Both the position numbers and the translations under genes were made by a program. Under the pieces are notes generated by a model that did no database searches, was not told where the DNA came from, and was given only the letters and a program-made list of their open reading frames with translations. From contig OX235270.1 of NCBI GenBank assembly GCA_944472135.2, forward strand, positions 119,489,842 to 119,553,841: a DNA stretch of 64,000 nucleotides, written 5' to 3'. Below, one piece after another: positions 12,162 to 22,923 of the stretch. The first letter of the stretch is position 1; each line of letters starts with the position of its first letter. This stretch comes from Trichobilharzia regenti. Its lineage: Eukaryota; Platyhelminthes; Trematoda; Strigeidida; Schistosomatidae.

Positions 12162-13227
12162 TTGTACAACCAAAAAAGGAAATTATCGAAAAGGATGTTC
12201 TTTACTCAATTTTTTTTAGGTTTTTCAAGTTCATTTAAGTTATTATTAGTCAAAACTATTATCGCCATTCATTCGTTCATATGCAACATGCAGCCTCATT
12301 ATTTGTAATTTTGTAGTCACCGTCATCTTGACTACCATTTTTAGTATCAAGTATATTGCATATTGCGATTCCAAAGAAAACTGTGGTAAAATTTCGCCGA
12401 AATTGAGCTGCATAAATTACAAATTACGAATCTGATTTATGTATGCTACAGATCAGCTTTATTCTATTATGGATACAATTTTATTTTGATAAATCACACA
12501 GTGTTATACAGTAATATTTACTGATGACCACTTCTTGAGCACAAATAAAATTGGACGAGAAATAAGATGCTTTTATAGTAAAATCAAAAACTTGTTAGAA
12601 TGTTACAATGTGAACTGAATACATTTTAACATTATTTTATTATTCTCTGATTCGACTGGTCGTAATAATATCTTCCATATCTCTGGTATTTGTTCATTTT
12701 TATCCTTGTTCACCTTTTTAAGAAATTTTCATCTGTAAATATTGAAGAAAATTGGTCTCCCTAAAAGGATTCAAAATATTTTTTATTTCGAGAGAGTCTT
12801 TTAAAGTGGAGTAGGTATGCCACAACACAAAATAAATTATTCCCTAAATGAAGTATGTAGTGTAAATGAAATACTGAACTTTTGAATAGGGGAGAGTTCA
12901 ATTTATTTTGTGGTTCACTTCTTCATACACTTATAAAATTAACACAGCAGATAAAAAAACAACATTAAATATCTGGATATCAAACCAGCTTCAAGATGAA
13001 CACTCTGGTGTATTAGCAGAAAGTTAACACCGACTTAGTCGATCCATTCTCATTTGAAGAAAGACAGTTAAAAGTATTACTGTTTGGATTGCACCAGAAT
13101 ACTAAGAATTAAAGGTAGTGAAAAATCAGGAAATATGAGACCTTCTCGTAAATTGTCCAGACACTAGAATTTTCGGTCATTAGCTTCATATGTTTTGGTT
13201 CTTTAGGTGTCGTCAGGTTTTAGGTAA
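12162..13227. other. AT-rich non-coding stretch, nothing recognised
   Basis: No domain-bearing open frame, RNA gene or repeat related to other parts of the window. It could be intron sequence of the gene whose last exon starts near 13871. Confidence 0.4.
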
Positions 13228-13352
13228 ACACTGGTGGGCCTTCTGGTTACAAGGCGACCTTGTAGACCATTAAGCCACTGAGACCTGATCCGATTGCCCA
13301 AGAATTCCAACTTCTACCAATTCATGACATAGCCTGACCGATTCACAGAGTC
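13228..13352 (-). repeat. Sm-alpha-type SINE, tRNA-like head, inverted
   Basis: The + strand text 'cttctggttacaaggcgacc', then 'accattaagccactgagacc' and 'caattcatgacatagcctga', matches the same segment of the SINE at 62055-62330. It therefore reads as a minus-strand tRNA-like head (A-box-like TGGCTTAATGG, degraded B box). The body of the same SINE family follows at 13383 in the opposite orientation, so the copy is rearranged. Confidence 0.75.
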
Positions 13353-13382
13353 TTCTTCAATGAGTTACTGCCTCAACTTCTA

Positions 13383-13530
13383 ACCCCGGTGGGTGCTCAC
13401 TGATGAAGACTTCAAAACTAGGACGAAACAACTGTCCAGTACTCCCAGGTTTTCCTGTGTTTCTTTAAGCAATGTCAGCTTATGATGAAATCCGATAACC
13501 AATCAGCCAACTCCCTACAAACCAATACTT
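13383..13530 (+). repeat. Sm-alpha-type SINE body with hammerhead
   Basis: It runs from just after the B box ('ccccggtgggtgctcac') through the ribozyme core, 'gtccagtactcccaggtttt', 'gcaatgtcagcttatgatga' and 'ccaatcagccaactccctac' to 'aaaccaatac'. The same order is seen on the minus strand at 62055-62200 and in part at 26127-26205. Orientation is opposite to the head segment directly upstream. Confidence 0.75.
13392..13447 (+). ncRNA. Hammerhead ribozyme (Sm-alpha type)
   Basis: The catalytic core CTGATGA is intact at 13400-13406. It is followed by a stem II candidate ending AGGAC, the invariant GAAAC (13424-13428 region), and a GTC cleavage triplet ending at 13436. Schistosome Sm-alpha SINEs are known to encode hammerheads with the same loop style (CAAA..AGGAC-GAAAC) and a minimal stem III. 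Stem II (ACTTC...AGGAC) and stem I (GTGCTCA against CAGTACTCC) carry mismatches, so activity may be weak. Self-cleavage is inferred from the family, not shown. Confidence 0.75.
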
Positions 13531-13870
13531 GAAAAATGGTTTAAGTGCATCAGTTAACTGTATTAAAGTGCTATGAGGACGTAATATGCTAGGATGTCTT
13601 TTGTTTTGTTGAGCTTCAATTTTGATTGCTTTACATTCTATTTAATGTAGTATTGTAGAAAAAACATTTTACATTTTGCTTGATTCACTGGTAAGTGAAC
13701 TAACTACAATTTGTAACTCTGCCCAAATAAACCCATAATATCTTAGCCAGCTACTTTGTTTGATGGTAAAGATACCCCTTATTTCTTAAATGACGTCTTT
13801 TAAATTTGTACATACTTACTAATTTTTTTTGTAAACTCGATAATGTGCTACTTTAATTAATACATTTTAG

Positions 13871-15129
13871 ATTTTGCATATCAACTTTACGGAAAAATTC
13901 ACGGATTACAAGCTAATCAGTTAGCAGATAGTTCACACATTAACCACTGCTTACCATCTTCTTTTCCCGTGTGTGATGATTCAAGGACAATTCACATATT
14001 ACGTAACTTCAAAAATATTTTAGCTGACCAGTACGCTGAGCAACCAGAATCACTGCATACAAGTGGAGAAATAAAATCATCTCAGCTACATAAAGAAGAT
14101 AAAAAATCAGAAATGTTTTCTTTACTTCCTTCTACATTATGCCCTGCGAATGATAAAGGAATTGGTGATATTGTTAATTCGAATATGGGTAACTATGGTT
14201 ACCACTGTCAACAAGAAACGGCTGTAAATAAACAAAATCCATCAGAATTAAAAAGGCCAACATTTATGCTTTCAAGTTTATTGGAAAAGGTGACAAACAA
14301 TGCAGGTGAAACTGATTCGCTCAGTGAAACAATGGTAACATCTACACCTTACGCAAATATATTAACAATGACGTCATCAGTATTATCTCAGAATAAACAG
14401 GCATTTAATTACTCGTCCTCTTCATGTAGTCAATTAAATCAAATGACATCAATATCTAATCAACTGACTGATGATAAGGTGAAAATGTCACACATATGGA
14501 ACGCAATTAAACATTCATTTTCATCTAAACCGACGTCATCAATCTCTTCGCCTATGATTAAAAGTACAACGATTACTTCTTCAAATAAAACCAACACAAG
14601 GAACCAGACATCATCTTTAGATTTATCGGGACAAAGTACATCTGTGTTTGAAAATGGACTACATTCGTTATCACCATCACTATCGCCATCAGCAGGATCA
14701 AAACAAAATCAACAACTTTATGACGATTATATTGACCAAGATATTCAGAAAAAAGACAACACTTCTGAAGGTAATAATTTTCAACACTTTTCAGTGCTGC
14801 CTACATTTTCAAGATCATCATCTACATTCTACTCCCCTTCAACTTACTGTTCACCTAATCCATCATGTTTGAATTCACCAACCTTTTCAGCTGTTTCAAA
14901 TTACGATTTTCGTGATAGACATATGATATTCAATCATACAGTGTATAATTCAGTGCAAGAATCTGATGAACACAGATCATGGGACAGTATGAAAAATGAT
15001 ATTTCAGTTTTGGAAAACTGCATGTCGGATTCCCATAAACATACTGGGGAGAATAATATGAATAGTGATGGTGACAATGACGATGATGGTGATAGTAAGA
15101 TTCCTATGGAAGAAGGTTCAATGAACTGA
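13871..15129 (+). CDS. Uncharacterised Ser/Thr/Asn-rich protein, 3'-terminal exon
   Basis: The longest host-like coding stretch in the window, about 419 codons. The frame is open from a splice-acceptor-like ATTTTAG at 13870; just upstream the frame is closed by TAA at 13858. No ATG occurs before 14113, so I read this as a last exon whose first two bases complete a codon, beginning FAYQLYGKIHGLQANQ. An alternative is a start at ATG 14113. The product has no domain that I recognise. It is rich in Ser, Thr, Asn and Gln, with serine runs such as SLSPSLSPSAGS, and ends in an acidic tail (DGDNDDDGDSKIPMEEG). This is the composition of a disordered regulatory or nuclear protein, which is inference only. 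Two AATAAA signals lie 260-285 bp after the TGA stop. No LINE or LTR similarity. Confidence 0.65.
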
Positions 15130-15390
15130 CTCACATTTTAAAAGCCCGTAGTGCAAACTTATTGTCATCAAGGCAACCTTTCAAAAAATCTTTAAACACC
15201 TTTTTAAGGAATCCATTTTACAGAACAAAATATACGCGCCTAAATGTATTGTCATATGCCCTGTAAGAATTACACAAAATCCTTCAGGGAATACTGAATT
15301 TCTTGTTTTCAAATCTATAATAATGATTAATCACCACTGATTACAATGACAATGAGAATTATTTACCCTACTAAGTGTATTCTAAAAAGA

Positions 15391-15414
15391 AATAAATATT
15401 TATTGTTAAATAAA
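15391..15414 (+). terminator. Polyadenylation signals
   Basis: AATAAA at 15391-15396 and again at 15409-15414, about 260-285 bp after the stop of the exon ending at 15129. They are in the right orientation and at a plausible 3'-UTR distance. Confidence 0.5.
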
Positions 15415-16544
15415 TTAAAACAATGTTTGTTCACTTTTAACATTTCAATGTTTCAATTACACAAAGATTTGTGATATCTGGTGAATTTATTACCAATGAT
15501 AGATAAATAATTGTTTTAAATTTTGAAAACCTTTTGTTTTCACTTTCTGCATCAGAATATAACAAAGAAGTATACTGTGACTAGTTTTTACTTCCTTTTG
15601 TACAGTTTAACGTCTCCTAGTTTAAGTTTCAAAGTTACATACAAATGAATGAAAAATAAACTGAAATTATTACTATTCTCTTAATTTACTGAACTATAAA
15701 GTTAATACACTATATTATTACTATTATTACTGCTATTGTTAGTTTTATTATCGAAATATATACTAAATATTTATGGCAATTGTGTTATATAAATTTTTCT
15801 GCTAAACTAATGGCTTTGTGCCCAGAGATGAATCACGACATGGTCCCTGAAACATTGTATTGGGTGAAGTAAATAGCTTGATGGCAGAATCTTTGACTTC
15901 AGTATTAATCTGTGATGGACAAAACTTGCTACACAATCCAGTTTCCACTAGAATCGTACCTAATTCCTACTTCCAGAAACGATATCCATGCCATGACAAA
16001 CTTCTCCTAAATTCAAACTAGTCTGATAGTTCATTCATTTTAAACAAGATTTATACATATTGCAAAATATACGATGGGGAACGAGAATCTGATAAGTAGG
16101 TGTATGACTGAGCTAGTAAGTAAGCTGTATCTCTGAATAGAAAAAATTGTTATTTGGATTTCGGAGTTTACATAACGCATATGAACATCTGTTTGTCACG
16201 AGGTGCTGTGGTAAAGTCTGTGAAGATAATGCCAAGAAAGTATACTTTACTTAACAGACACTCTGTTCTGTAATGTCTTCGAGATTTAAAGTAGCTGCCA
16301 TCTGAAATGATGGCAGCAACGTTTTTTCGTTTCCAATATCCACTGTCATCATAGATAACTTCGATGTCTGAGGGATCTACTTGTTACCTGGAGAAATACT
16401 CACTGATGTAGCTGCTAGGGGACAAAATACAAAGTCTTCTGAGCACTTTGGTCAGAAATTTTAATGCATTTGGCATGCAGTTCCCTCCTGTCACTGGTAA
16501 AATATTGCTGCACTGACTCCTAGTTTAAAGACAGTAAGTGGAAA
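15415..16544. other. Non-coding stretch, nothing firmly recognised
   Basis: The first part is AT-rich flanking DNA. From ~15830 the base composition is less AT-rich and may hold a very decayed upstream part of the LINE relic at 16545, but no protein motif could be read. Confidence 0.35.
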
Positions 16545-16775
16545 GGCTGGTCATGTTGACCACTTCCTTCAATTAGAAGTCGCATAAAGCCTACTGAACT
16601 GATTACTGACGAAGCCTCTGTCTGGATACAAAATCTTTGTCTGGCATTTGCCAGTTTCTGTCACGTTTTGCCCATGTATGTTGTGCTATCCATCTAAAAC
16701 GTGTGTACTGTACAGCAGTTAGTCGTATCCTAACCTATCGCTGTGAGATGTGGGCACTGAAGGTGGTAGATGTGC
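16545..16775 (+). pseudogene. RTE-type LINE relic, post-RT region
   Basis: In shifting frames it reads HVDHF, then ELITDEAS.WIQ and RVYCTAVSRILTYRCEMWAL. These correspond in order to HVDHFTYLGS, LISDEISARI and GRVYYSAVRSILLYGSETWP in the minus-strand relic at 56600-57728, so both belong to one LINE family. Frameshifts and stops are frequent. No 3' end or target duplication is visible. Confidence 0.65.
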
Positions 16776-18546
16776 AAAATTATTTGTTCCGATAAAAGAT
16801 GTTTCCATTTAATTTCTCCTGTTAGGTGGTATAACACAATCATTACCAATGTGATTAAACCTAAGATATCAAATAAGAACAGAAAGTCAGTCGACGACGT
16901 CAAACTCTCTTGATTATCCAACAGCCTTAATCAATAAGCATTGTTAATGGATAATTTTTACTGTATTCATTTGGTAGAAAACAATGATAGCTTGTTAGTC
17001 ATGACAGATTTCATGAATGAATTGAATTTTACTTATTTCAAAAATTAGATTAATTTTATATGATTGGTCGAACTACAAAGTGGCCAGATTTTATCTCTGT
17101 CTCTTTCTGTCAACTCACTGAATTCCTATTTGTGGGTATCTATTTCTATTTGGATGCTGATTTCTGTTTCGCTTGATGCAATATTCCTAAGGTATAATAG
17201 ATTCTTCAGTGCTACACTGTTTGATTGTTATATTACTGAGCATATTCATATTCTCTGAGAAGGTTTTTATATATCTTTTCACTACAGTTAGTTTTTCAAT
17301 AGATAGACTTGTTTAGAATAAGTCCTTGTAAACTTTTCAGCTAAACCGTTCTCTAGTTGTCCTCCAATGGTTTTAGAGTATGGCCCAATAAAGATTCAAA
17401 ACTTGTTAGTCTTCACGTCAAGCCTAAAAAGACTACAGTATGTTTAGCTAAGAGTTAATACAGTGACTCACATTATACTGAAGAAGGATTTGACGAATAT
17501 TATGAAGTCATATTACACTTCGTCGTCAATGTGAACTGATATGTAGGTGGAAGGAATGAATGTTTATATTATCCTGTCTTTTCTCAATCCGGCTTGTTTA
17601 CCCTGTTCATAGATAAGTGAGTATACGTCAAATTTAATTAGTTAATATTTCACCTTTGAATACTATGAATGTTCAGTCATACCATAAATTTGCTTTAAAA
17701 GTCTATGACACTCCTCAATAAAATAAACTTATCTTAATGTGATCTCTAGACGGAAATGATTGGGGTTTTCTTAATTGGAATTGTTGACTCAACTATCCTA
17801 CAGGTTTACGTCTTACGTGGATAACTTCACCTCAGAATGGTTGTTCTTCATTGCTTTCATTTAATCATTACAGTTCTATAAGTTGAAAAAGAAATGAGCA
17901 CCTGAAATGAAACTAATCCTTGGTGAAAAAGTTGTACTATTTATGCTTATTCATGCAATCTTCTATGAGTCAGTGGAATACTAAGAGTGTTATACACTGC
18001 CTCATCTCCCTTCACAGTTATTGAGTACTAAGCTTTAGGACTTTCAATAACAGGTGAAAAGCTGAGATATCTTAACTGTTTGTTTGTCTGTTTTATTCAG
18101 CGTCGATCAATCAGTGAAGATGAGAAGAAACAGATGAAACTCTGAACTTTCTCTAAGCAGTGGATGTCTATAACGATGCATTATCATGCCAAATTTTTAA
18201 AACCAACCTTCAAATTCTGATTTTCATTAAAAGTATCTGGGTGGATTTCTGTTATAGGGAGTATAAAAAATTAAGTGTCTGATGCAATCATAAGCGGATC
18301 AAACTCTACCTGAGAAAATAACTGACTACATAGCTGATACTACACTCATCGGTTTCATGCACATACTTCCCTTAGAAATCGGAATAGGGCGAAAACAAAC
18401 ATTTGAGCTGTGTAACATGTATTCGTGAGTTCTTTTCAGTTCTTGCGAAAAGAAAACTGTTGGGAGTAGCAACAAGAAAAAAATAAGATATTACTTAAAC
18501 AACTGCACAATTTAGTAGTCATTGCGTAATAGGCGAACCTCTGTTG

Positions 18547-18547
<1 letters not shown>
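16776..18547. other. AT-rich non-coding stretch, nothing recognised
   Basis: Short open frames on both strands (for example 16730-16921 and 17064-17258) have no family signature. No repeats shared with other parts of the window. Confidence 0.4.
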
Positions 18548-18593
<46 letters not shown>

Positions 18594-18595
18594 CA
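18548..18595. repeat. (TA)n microsatellite
   Basis: An almost perfect run of TA dinucleotides, ~45 bases, likely to vary in length between individuals. Confidence 0.95.
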
Positions 18596-19078
18596 CCTCA
18601 ATATAACATATCATTCCTATGTTTTACTTGACTATACATTCGTTGAGAGTTGAATCCTTATAATTTTAACAAACGTTGAAGGTTGAACCTAACTATAAAA
18701 ACACAGGAAATAAACTGGATCAATAGCTTTTCTTACAATTGTTGAGTAAGCTGAGAAGTCAAGGTGTCTTATATACTGAATAATGCTATGAATTCAACTG
18801 ATCACATATCATCCGTTTAAAAATATTCTCATAACTTCCCGGTTTGATTTTATAGTAATTTCTTTTGGATATCTGAAGCAGACTTTGAGTTATGTCTATT
18901 GTAAGTCTTCAGTGTGGAATGAAGAAGTACAAATTCTAATCTAGATTTATTTTTTATTCACAAAACTATAGTTATACTTTTGTCAGTCTCTCTTACCATT
19001 CAATTAGATTAGTTGTAAAGTATGTCATTACATCCCAACTAATCACCCGGCTGTGTTACTGCTTGTAAAGCATAGAAT
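18596..19078. other. Non-coding spacer, nothing recognised
   Basis: AT-rich. No open frame with a domain and no repeat match. Confidence 0.4.
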
Positions 19079-20235
19079 GGTAGTCAAACCTCCACCTGAA
19101 TTTCATCGACTTCAAAAAGGCTTTCGACAGTGTTGATGGAGAAGTAATTTGGACACTGCTTCAACACTACCGTGTACAATGCCTAAATCTTTATCAGCCT
19201 CACTCAACAGCCGTATAACAATGCCACGTATCAGGTGATCAACAAAGGTAAACTCAGCGAAGCCTTTGAAGTGAATACAGAAATAGGAGACGGCTGCCTA
19301 CTATCAACAATGACATTCCTGATTGGAGTGGAATGGATTATGCGTCAGTTCGTGCTTGGAAATGAGAATACATGGATTCGCTAGACCCTCGATAAGAAGA
19401 GTCCAGAAAATCTGGATTTTCCGCTTGGATGATTTATGTTTAATGTCACACAAACTTGAAAACTTCCAGACAAAAACCAACAAACTGGCACAAGAAGCAA
19501 CAAAGACACAACTCCAAGTGAATACAGGGAAAACGGAGATGATGAAGAAAACTAACGAACAGCAATAACAACAACAACAAGCACCAGTCACTATCAACGC
19601 GAGGAATTTGAAATTCTTTTATTCCTTCATTTATCTAGGAAGCACTGTTCCAACAACAGCCAGAGAAGCGGATGAAGATGTCAAAACTGGTCAGCCAGAA
19701 TCACTTTCACCAATCTGAAGTCAGTTCGGAAATCTTCTACACTCATCATGAAGAACTGGATTCGGATTCTCAACACAAATTTGTGGTCAGTCAGTTCTTC
19801 TATGTGGGTCGGGAACTAGTCGCGTGCATCATGGAAAGCATTTCCAATAGGCATCAAACTCCTATCAACAGCTACCTTCACTGGCTTCATACTGGACATC
19901 AGATGGTCGACCAGGGAGAAACTCTGGCAATGAAGCAATTAGGAACCTATCGTTCAACAAATATTGAAGGATGAAATGGAGATGAATAGGGCGCACACTG
20001 AGAAGACCGTCTGGGTGACATCGCGCACCAGGCCATGGCTCAAGTGGAATCCATAAGCGAAACGATGAGTGGGTCGTACTAAGGTGATATGGATGAGATC
20101 GTGTGAAGAGAAGATGAGAGATTATGAGCAACCATGGACCCAGCTGAAGAGGACAGTAGAGAATACAACGAAGTGTAGATGTGTTGTTTGAAGCCATTTG
20201 TCACAAGGGGAACCCAAGGGAATAATAACAGTAAG
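19079..20235 (+). pseudogene. SR2-like RTE LINE relic, RT palm to 3' end
   Basis: In several frames it follows the SR2-like element at 33840-37384. FIDFKKAFDSVDGEVIWTLL matches FIDFEKAFDSVDREVIWKLL. Next come a GDGCLLSTMTFLIGVEWIMR segment, LDDLCLMSHKLENFQTKTNK where the intact copy reads LDFADDICLISHKLEDMQVK, then the YLGS and post-RT region, and a terminal 'gttgtttgaagcc' like other copies. The catalytic FADD is replaced by LDDL. It ends near an ATAATAA tail (20220-20230). Many frameshifts and stops: dead, 5'-truncated copy. Confidence 0.8.
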
Positions 20236-20850
20236 TACTAGCAAAGTTTAGCATTTGTTTCGAAATTTACCTAGCAAGTAGTTCTGTTTTTAGTGTATAA
20301 CATGCTTGACAATCGACTTTCTATGACTAATGGCTACGAATTATAATGTCGAGTTGCGGATATTCCCTGTAGTATTGAAGTCATAAACTGTAAATATAAA
20401 GACTGTCTTCATTGATTTTAAGCGGATTTAAAAATTTCGTTTCAAATCATTCACATTGTTATAACAGTGAAGCAAAGAATTGAAAACTGTAGCGCATAAA
20501 ATCCACTTTCTAGTAGATAATCCTACTGATTATACAGTATCGTAATTGTTTAGGTTTTATCACAATGAATCGTGAATAATTGAACAAAACCGTCGGATAA
20601 TATCATCTATTGGGAGGAATGAAAAGAAAATCCTAGTTTTAACTTCACCCAAGATACTCCAACCTTTTGGATAAATTGAATAAATTTAAAAACAGAGAAA
20701 GAGAGTGTTGTTATCCTTCTTTGCATACTTTTTTCTCAGTTTATCAAAGCATAAGTTTCCTTTTAATTACACAAATCTCAGTTGTCATTGATGGGGATGA
20801 TGGTTAATATGTCATGAAGTTGTTATTCTTGTCATAGGCAATTTCTATTA
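20236..20850. other. Non-coding spacer, nothing recognised
   Basis: AT-rich. No gene or known repeat was seen. Confidence 0.4.
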
Positions 20851-22140
20851 CTAGAAATATTATTATTATTGTTATTATTATTTTAGTTTGTTTGCATTTT
20901 TGGAAGAGTCAAATACTCACAAAGACTTTATTGGAGATATAATGATAGTTGTCATTACTATTATTATTGTTATTGTTATTATTACCGTTACTATTATTAT
21001 TATTATTACTACTACTACTACTGTTATTATTATTGTCATAAGTAAAAAGCTTAATAGATGCGGATTATCCATGAATAATAACCGTTATTGTTAGTTAGCA
21101 ATTTCTTCCCTTCAGTAATTTAGCAAGTGCATCCTTAATAATAGCTATTATCATTATTATTGTTATAATAATAATAATAATTATTATGGCAGTCACAGTG
21201 CTCTATTCATATTATCCTCTACCTCTTTGTCTCTTTCCCATTCATCATCTTTCACGCTGCTCACATTACCTTTTCTCCACTTAATTCCACCTCCTAATTC
21301 AACTTTACATCTTTTCCAATTTCATGTTTCTTTTCATTATTAACAATAATAATAATAGTCATAATACTATAATTATAAATATTATTGTCATTATTATTGA
21401 AATGATTTTTTTTACCAGCTATTGTTATTTTATATGAGAGAAAAATACAAAGATTGCTGTACATTAATTCTTTTCTATCCTTTTTATTTATAGAATCATT
21501 GGTAATGATAATAAAAGCATTTGTCACTTCACCTAGCTATACTACCCTACCCCCTACTTCCTATTATCACACCCACTACTACCCATTCTAACTAAATACT
21601 ACCACCAATGGTACAACTAATGCTACTAATATGAATGGATACTATTGAAGAAGACTACTAACATCATTGCTAATAGTGATCATGATTTTATTAGTGATAA
21701 TTACAGTCACAATAGTTATAATAATAATAATAATAATAATATTAATAATTACAAATGATACGTTGCATTAAACCTGCCTTTTTTCCACTCCCCTCCAAAC
21801 CCCCATCATTATACGGAAAAATAAAAAAAAAACATATACAAACAAAAAGGCATTTGTTTTCAGTTGTTTTGTTGACCAAAAAAACAACAACAAAACAATA
21901 TATTCCATTTAGAGCTTATTTTCATTCACATTATTGCATTCATTTATAGTAGAAATGAAGGAGAACTATTTGTTATAAAATGGTCAGGGTGGATGAATTA
22001 AAGGATTCCATTAGTTCTTGGCATTTCTATCCGTCTACCATTACAATAGGATACGATGTGATACATGCTTTTTGTATTATGTGAGTTGATAATAATATAT
22101 CATAAAATAATAGTAATAATAATACTAATAATACCATGTA
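20851..22140. repeat. ATT/AAT-rich simple-sequence region
   Basis: Clusters of imperfect (ATT)n and (AAT)n occur at about 20860-21030, 21150-21190, 21345-21400, 21718-21750 and 22090-22135, separated by ordinary AT-rich DNA. The open frame 20888-21094 encodes mostly Ile/Val/Thr from the repeats and is not a gene. Confidence 0.75.
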
Positions 22141-22732
22141 AGCATACATGCATGTACTTATTAGATTTTTATAACCAATAAACAAAGTGAATGGAATAAA
22201 ACCCTAAGCTGTAACCATATCACTATTGTCTAATTTTGGAACAATTTAATATTTGATTGTTTGTTTTATTGTGTGAAGGTTATATACATATGTTTGAGGA
22301 TATGCGTTCTCCTCTGTTAATATTGGGTGAATACATATATACCTATATCGGATACGTTTGATAGGAATATATACATGCATACATAATTGAATGTTGGCGA
22401 ATACTGATTATAATTAAAATAAATTGGATAAATGATGAACTATAGTAAATTTTTAACAAAATACAGATGACTAACTGTTCTTGTAAGATAAAAACAACTA
22501 ATCAATACTTTTTATTACAAATGACTTGATTAGCCCTAAATATCCAGGCCTAGGTAATCTGTTTAGAATCACTCGGTAATAAATTAAAAAAACACAACTA
22601 ATGGAGGAAGACCCATTGTGTCTGCAAAACACAATGTACATTGTTTTATTTCAATTCTACAGAAGTAAATTTTCATCTCGTATTCAAACTAAATGTCAGC
22701 AACTTCCCAATCTATAATGTCTGCTGTTGAAT
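22141..22732. other. AT-rich non-coding stretch, nothing recognised
   Basis: No gene, RNA or shared repeat was recognised. Confidence 0.4.
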
Positions 22733-22923
22733 ATTTTTTTTGTTTTTGATTGCAGCTTGATTCCACACTGTATTTTTGGTACAAGTATGGAATTTTCAGC
22801 ATGGATATCGGTAGCCCAAATTTTGCAGGCCGACCATAGATATCAGGTGTTCGTCGGTAGGGGATCGAACCTCGGACCATGTGCATGGTCGGCGAGAGTC
22901 CTAACCACTGTGCCACCGACGCA
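22733..22923 (-). repeat. tRNA-headed SINE, family B
   Basis: On the minus strand it reads TGCGTCGGTGGCACAGTGG, GAGGTTCGATCCCC, the 'gcaaaatttgggctaccgat' body and the 'tgctgaaaattccatacttg' tail, ending in a T-rich (A-rich on the minus strand) stretch. Full-length copy of the family at 11941 and 39484. Confidence 0.85.

Noticed and set aside
11782..12173. Overlapping open frames on both strands (79 and 94 codons)
   Set aside because: They cross a tRNA-headed SINE; similar frames recur in the other SINE copies (22.7, 39.5 kb) because the repeat is the same, not because it encodes a protein.
20888..21094. Hydrophobic 68-codon open frame rich in Ile/Val/Thr
   Set aside because: Produced by ATT/ATC/ACT triplet repeats.
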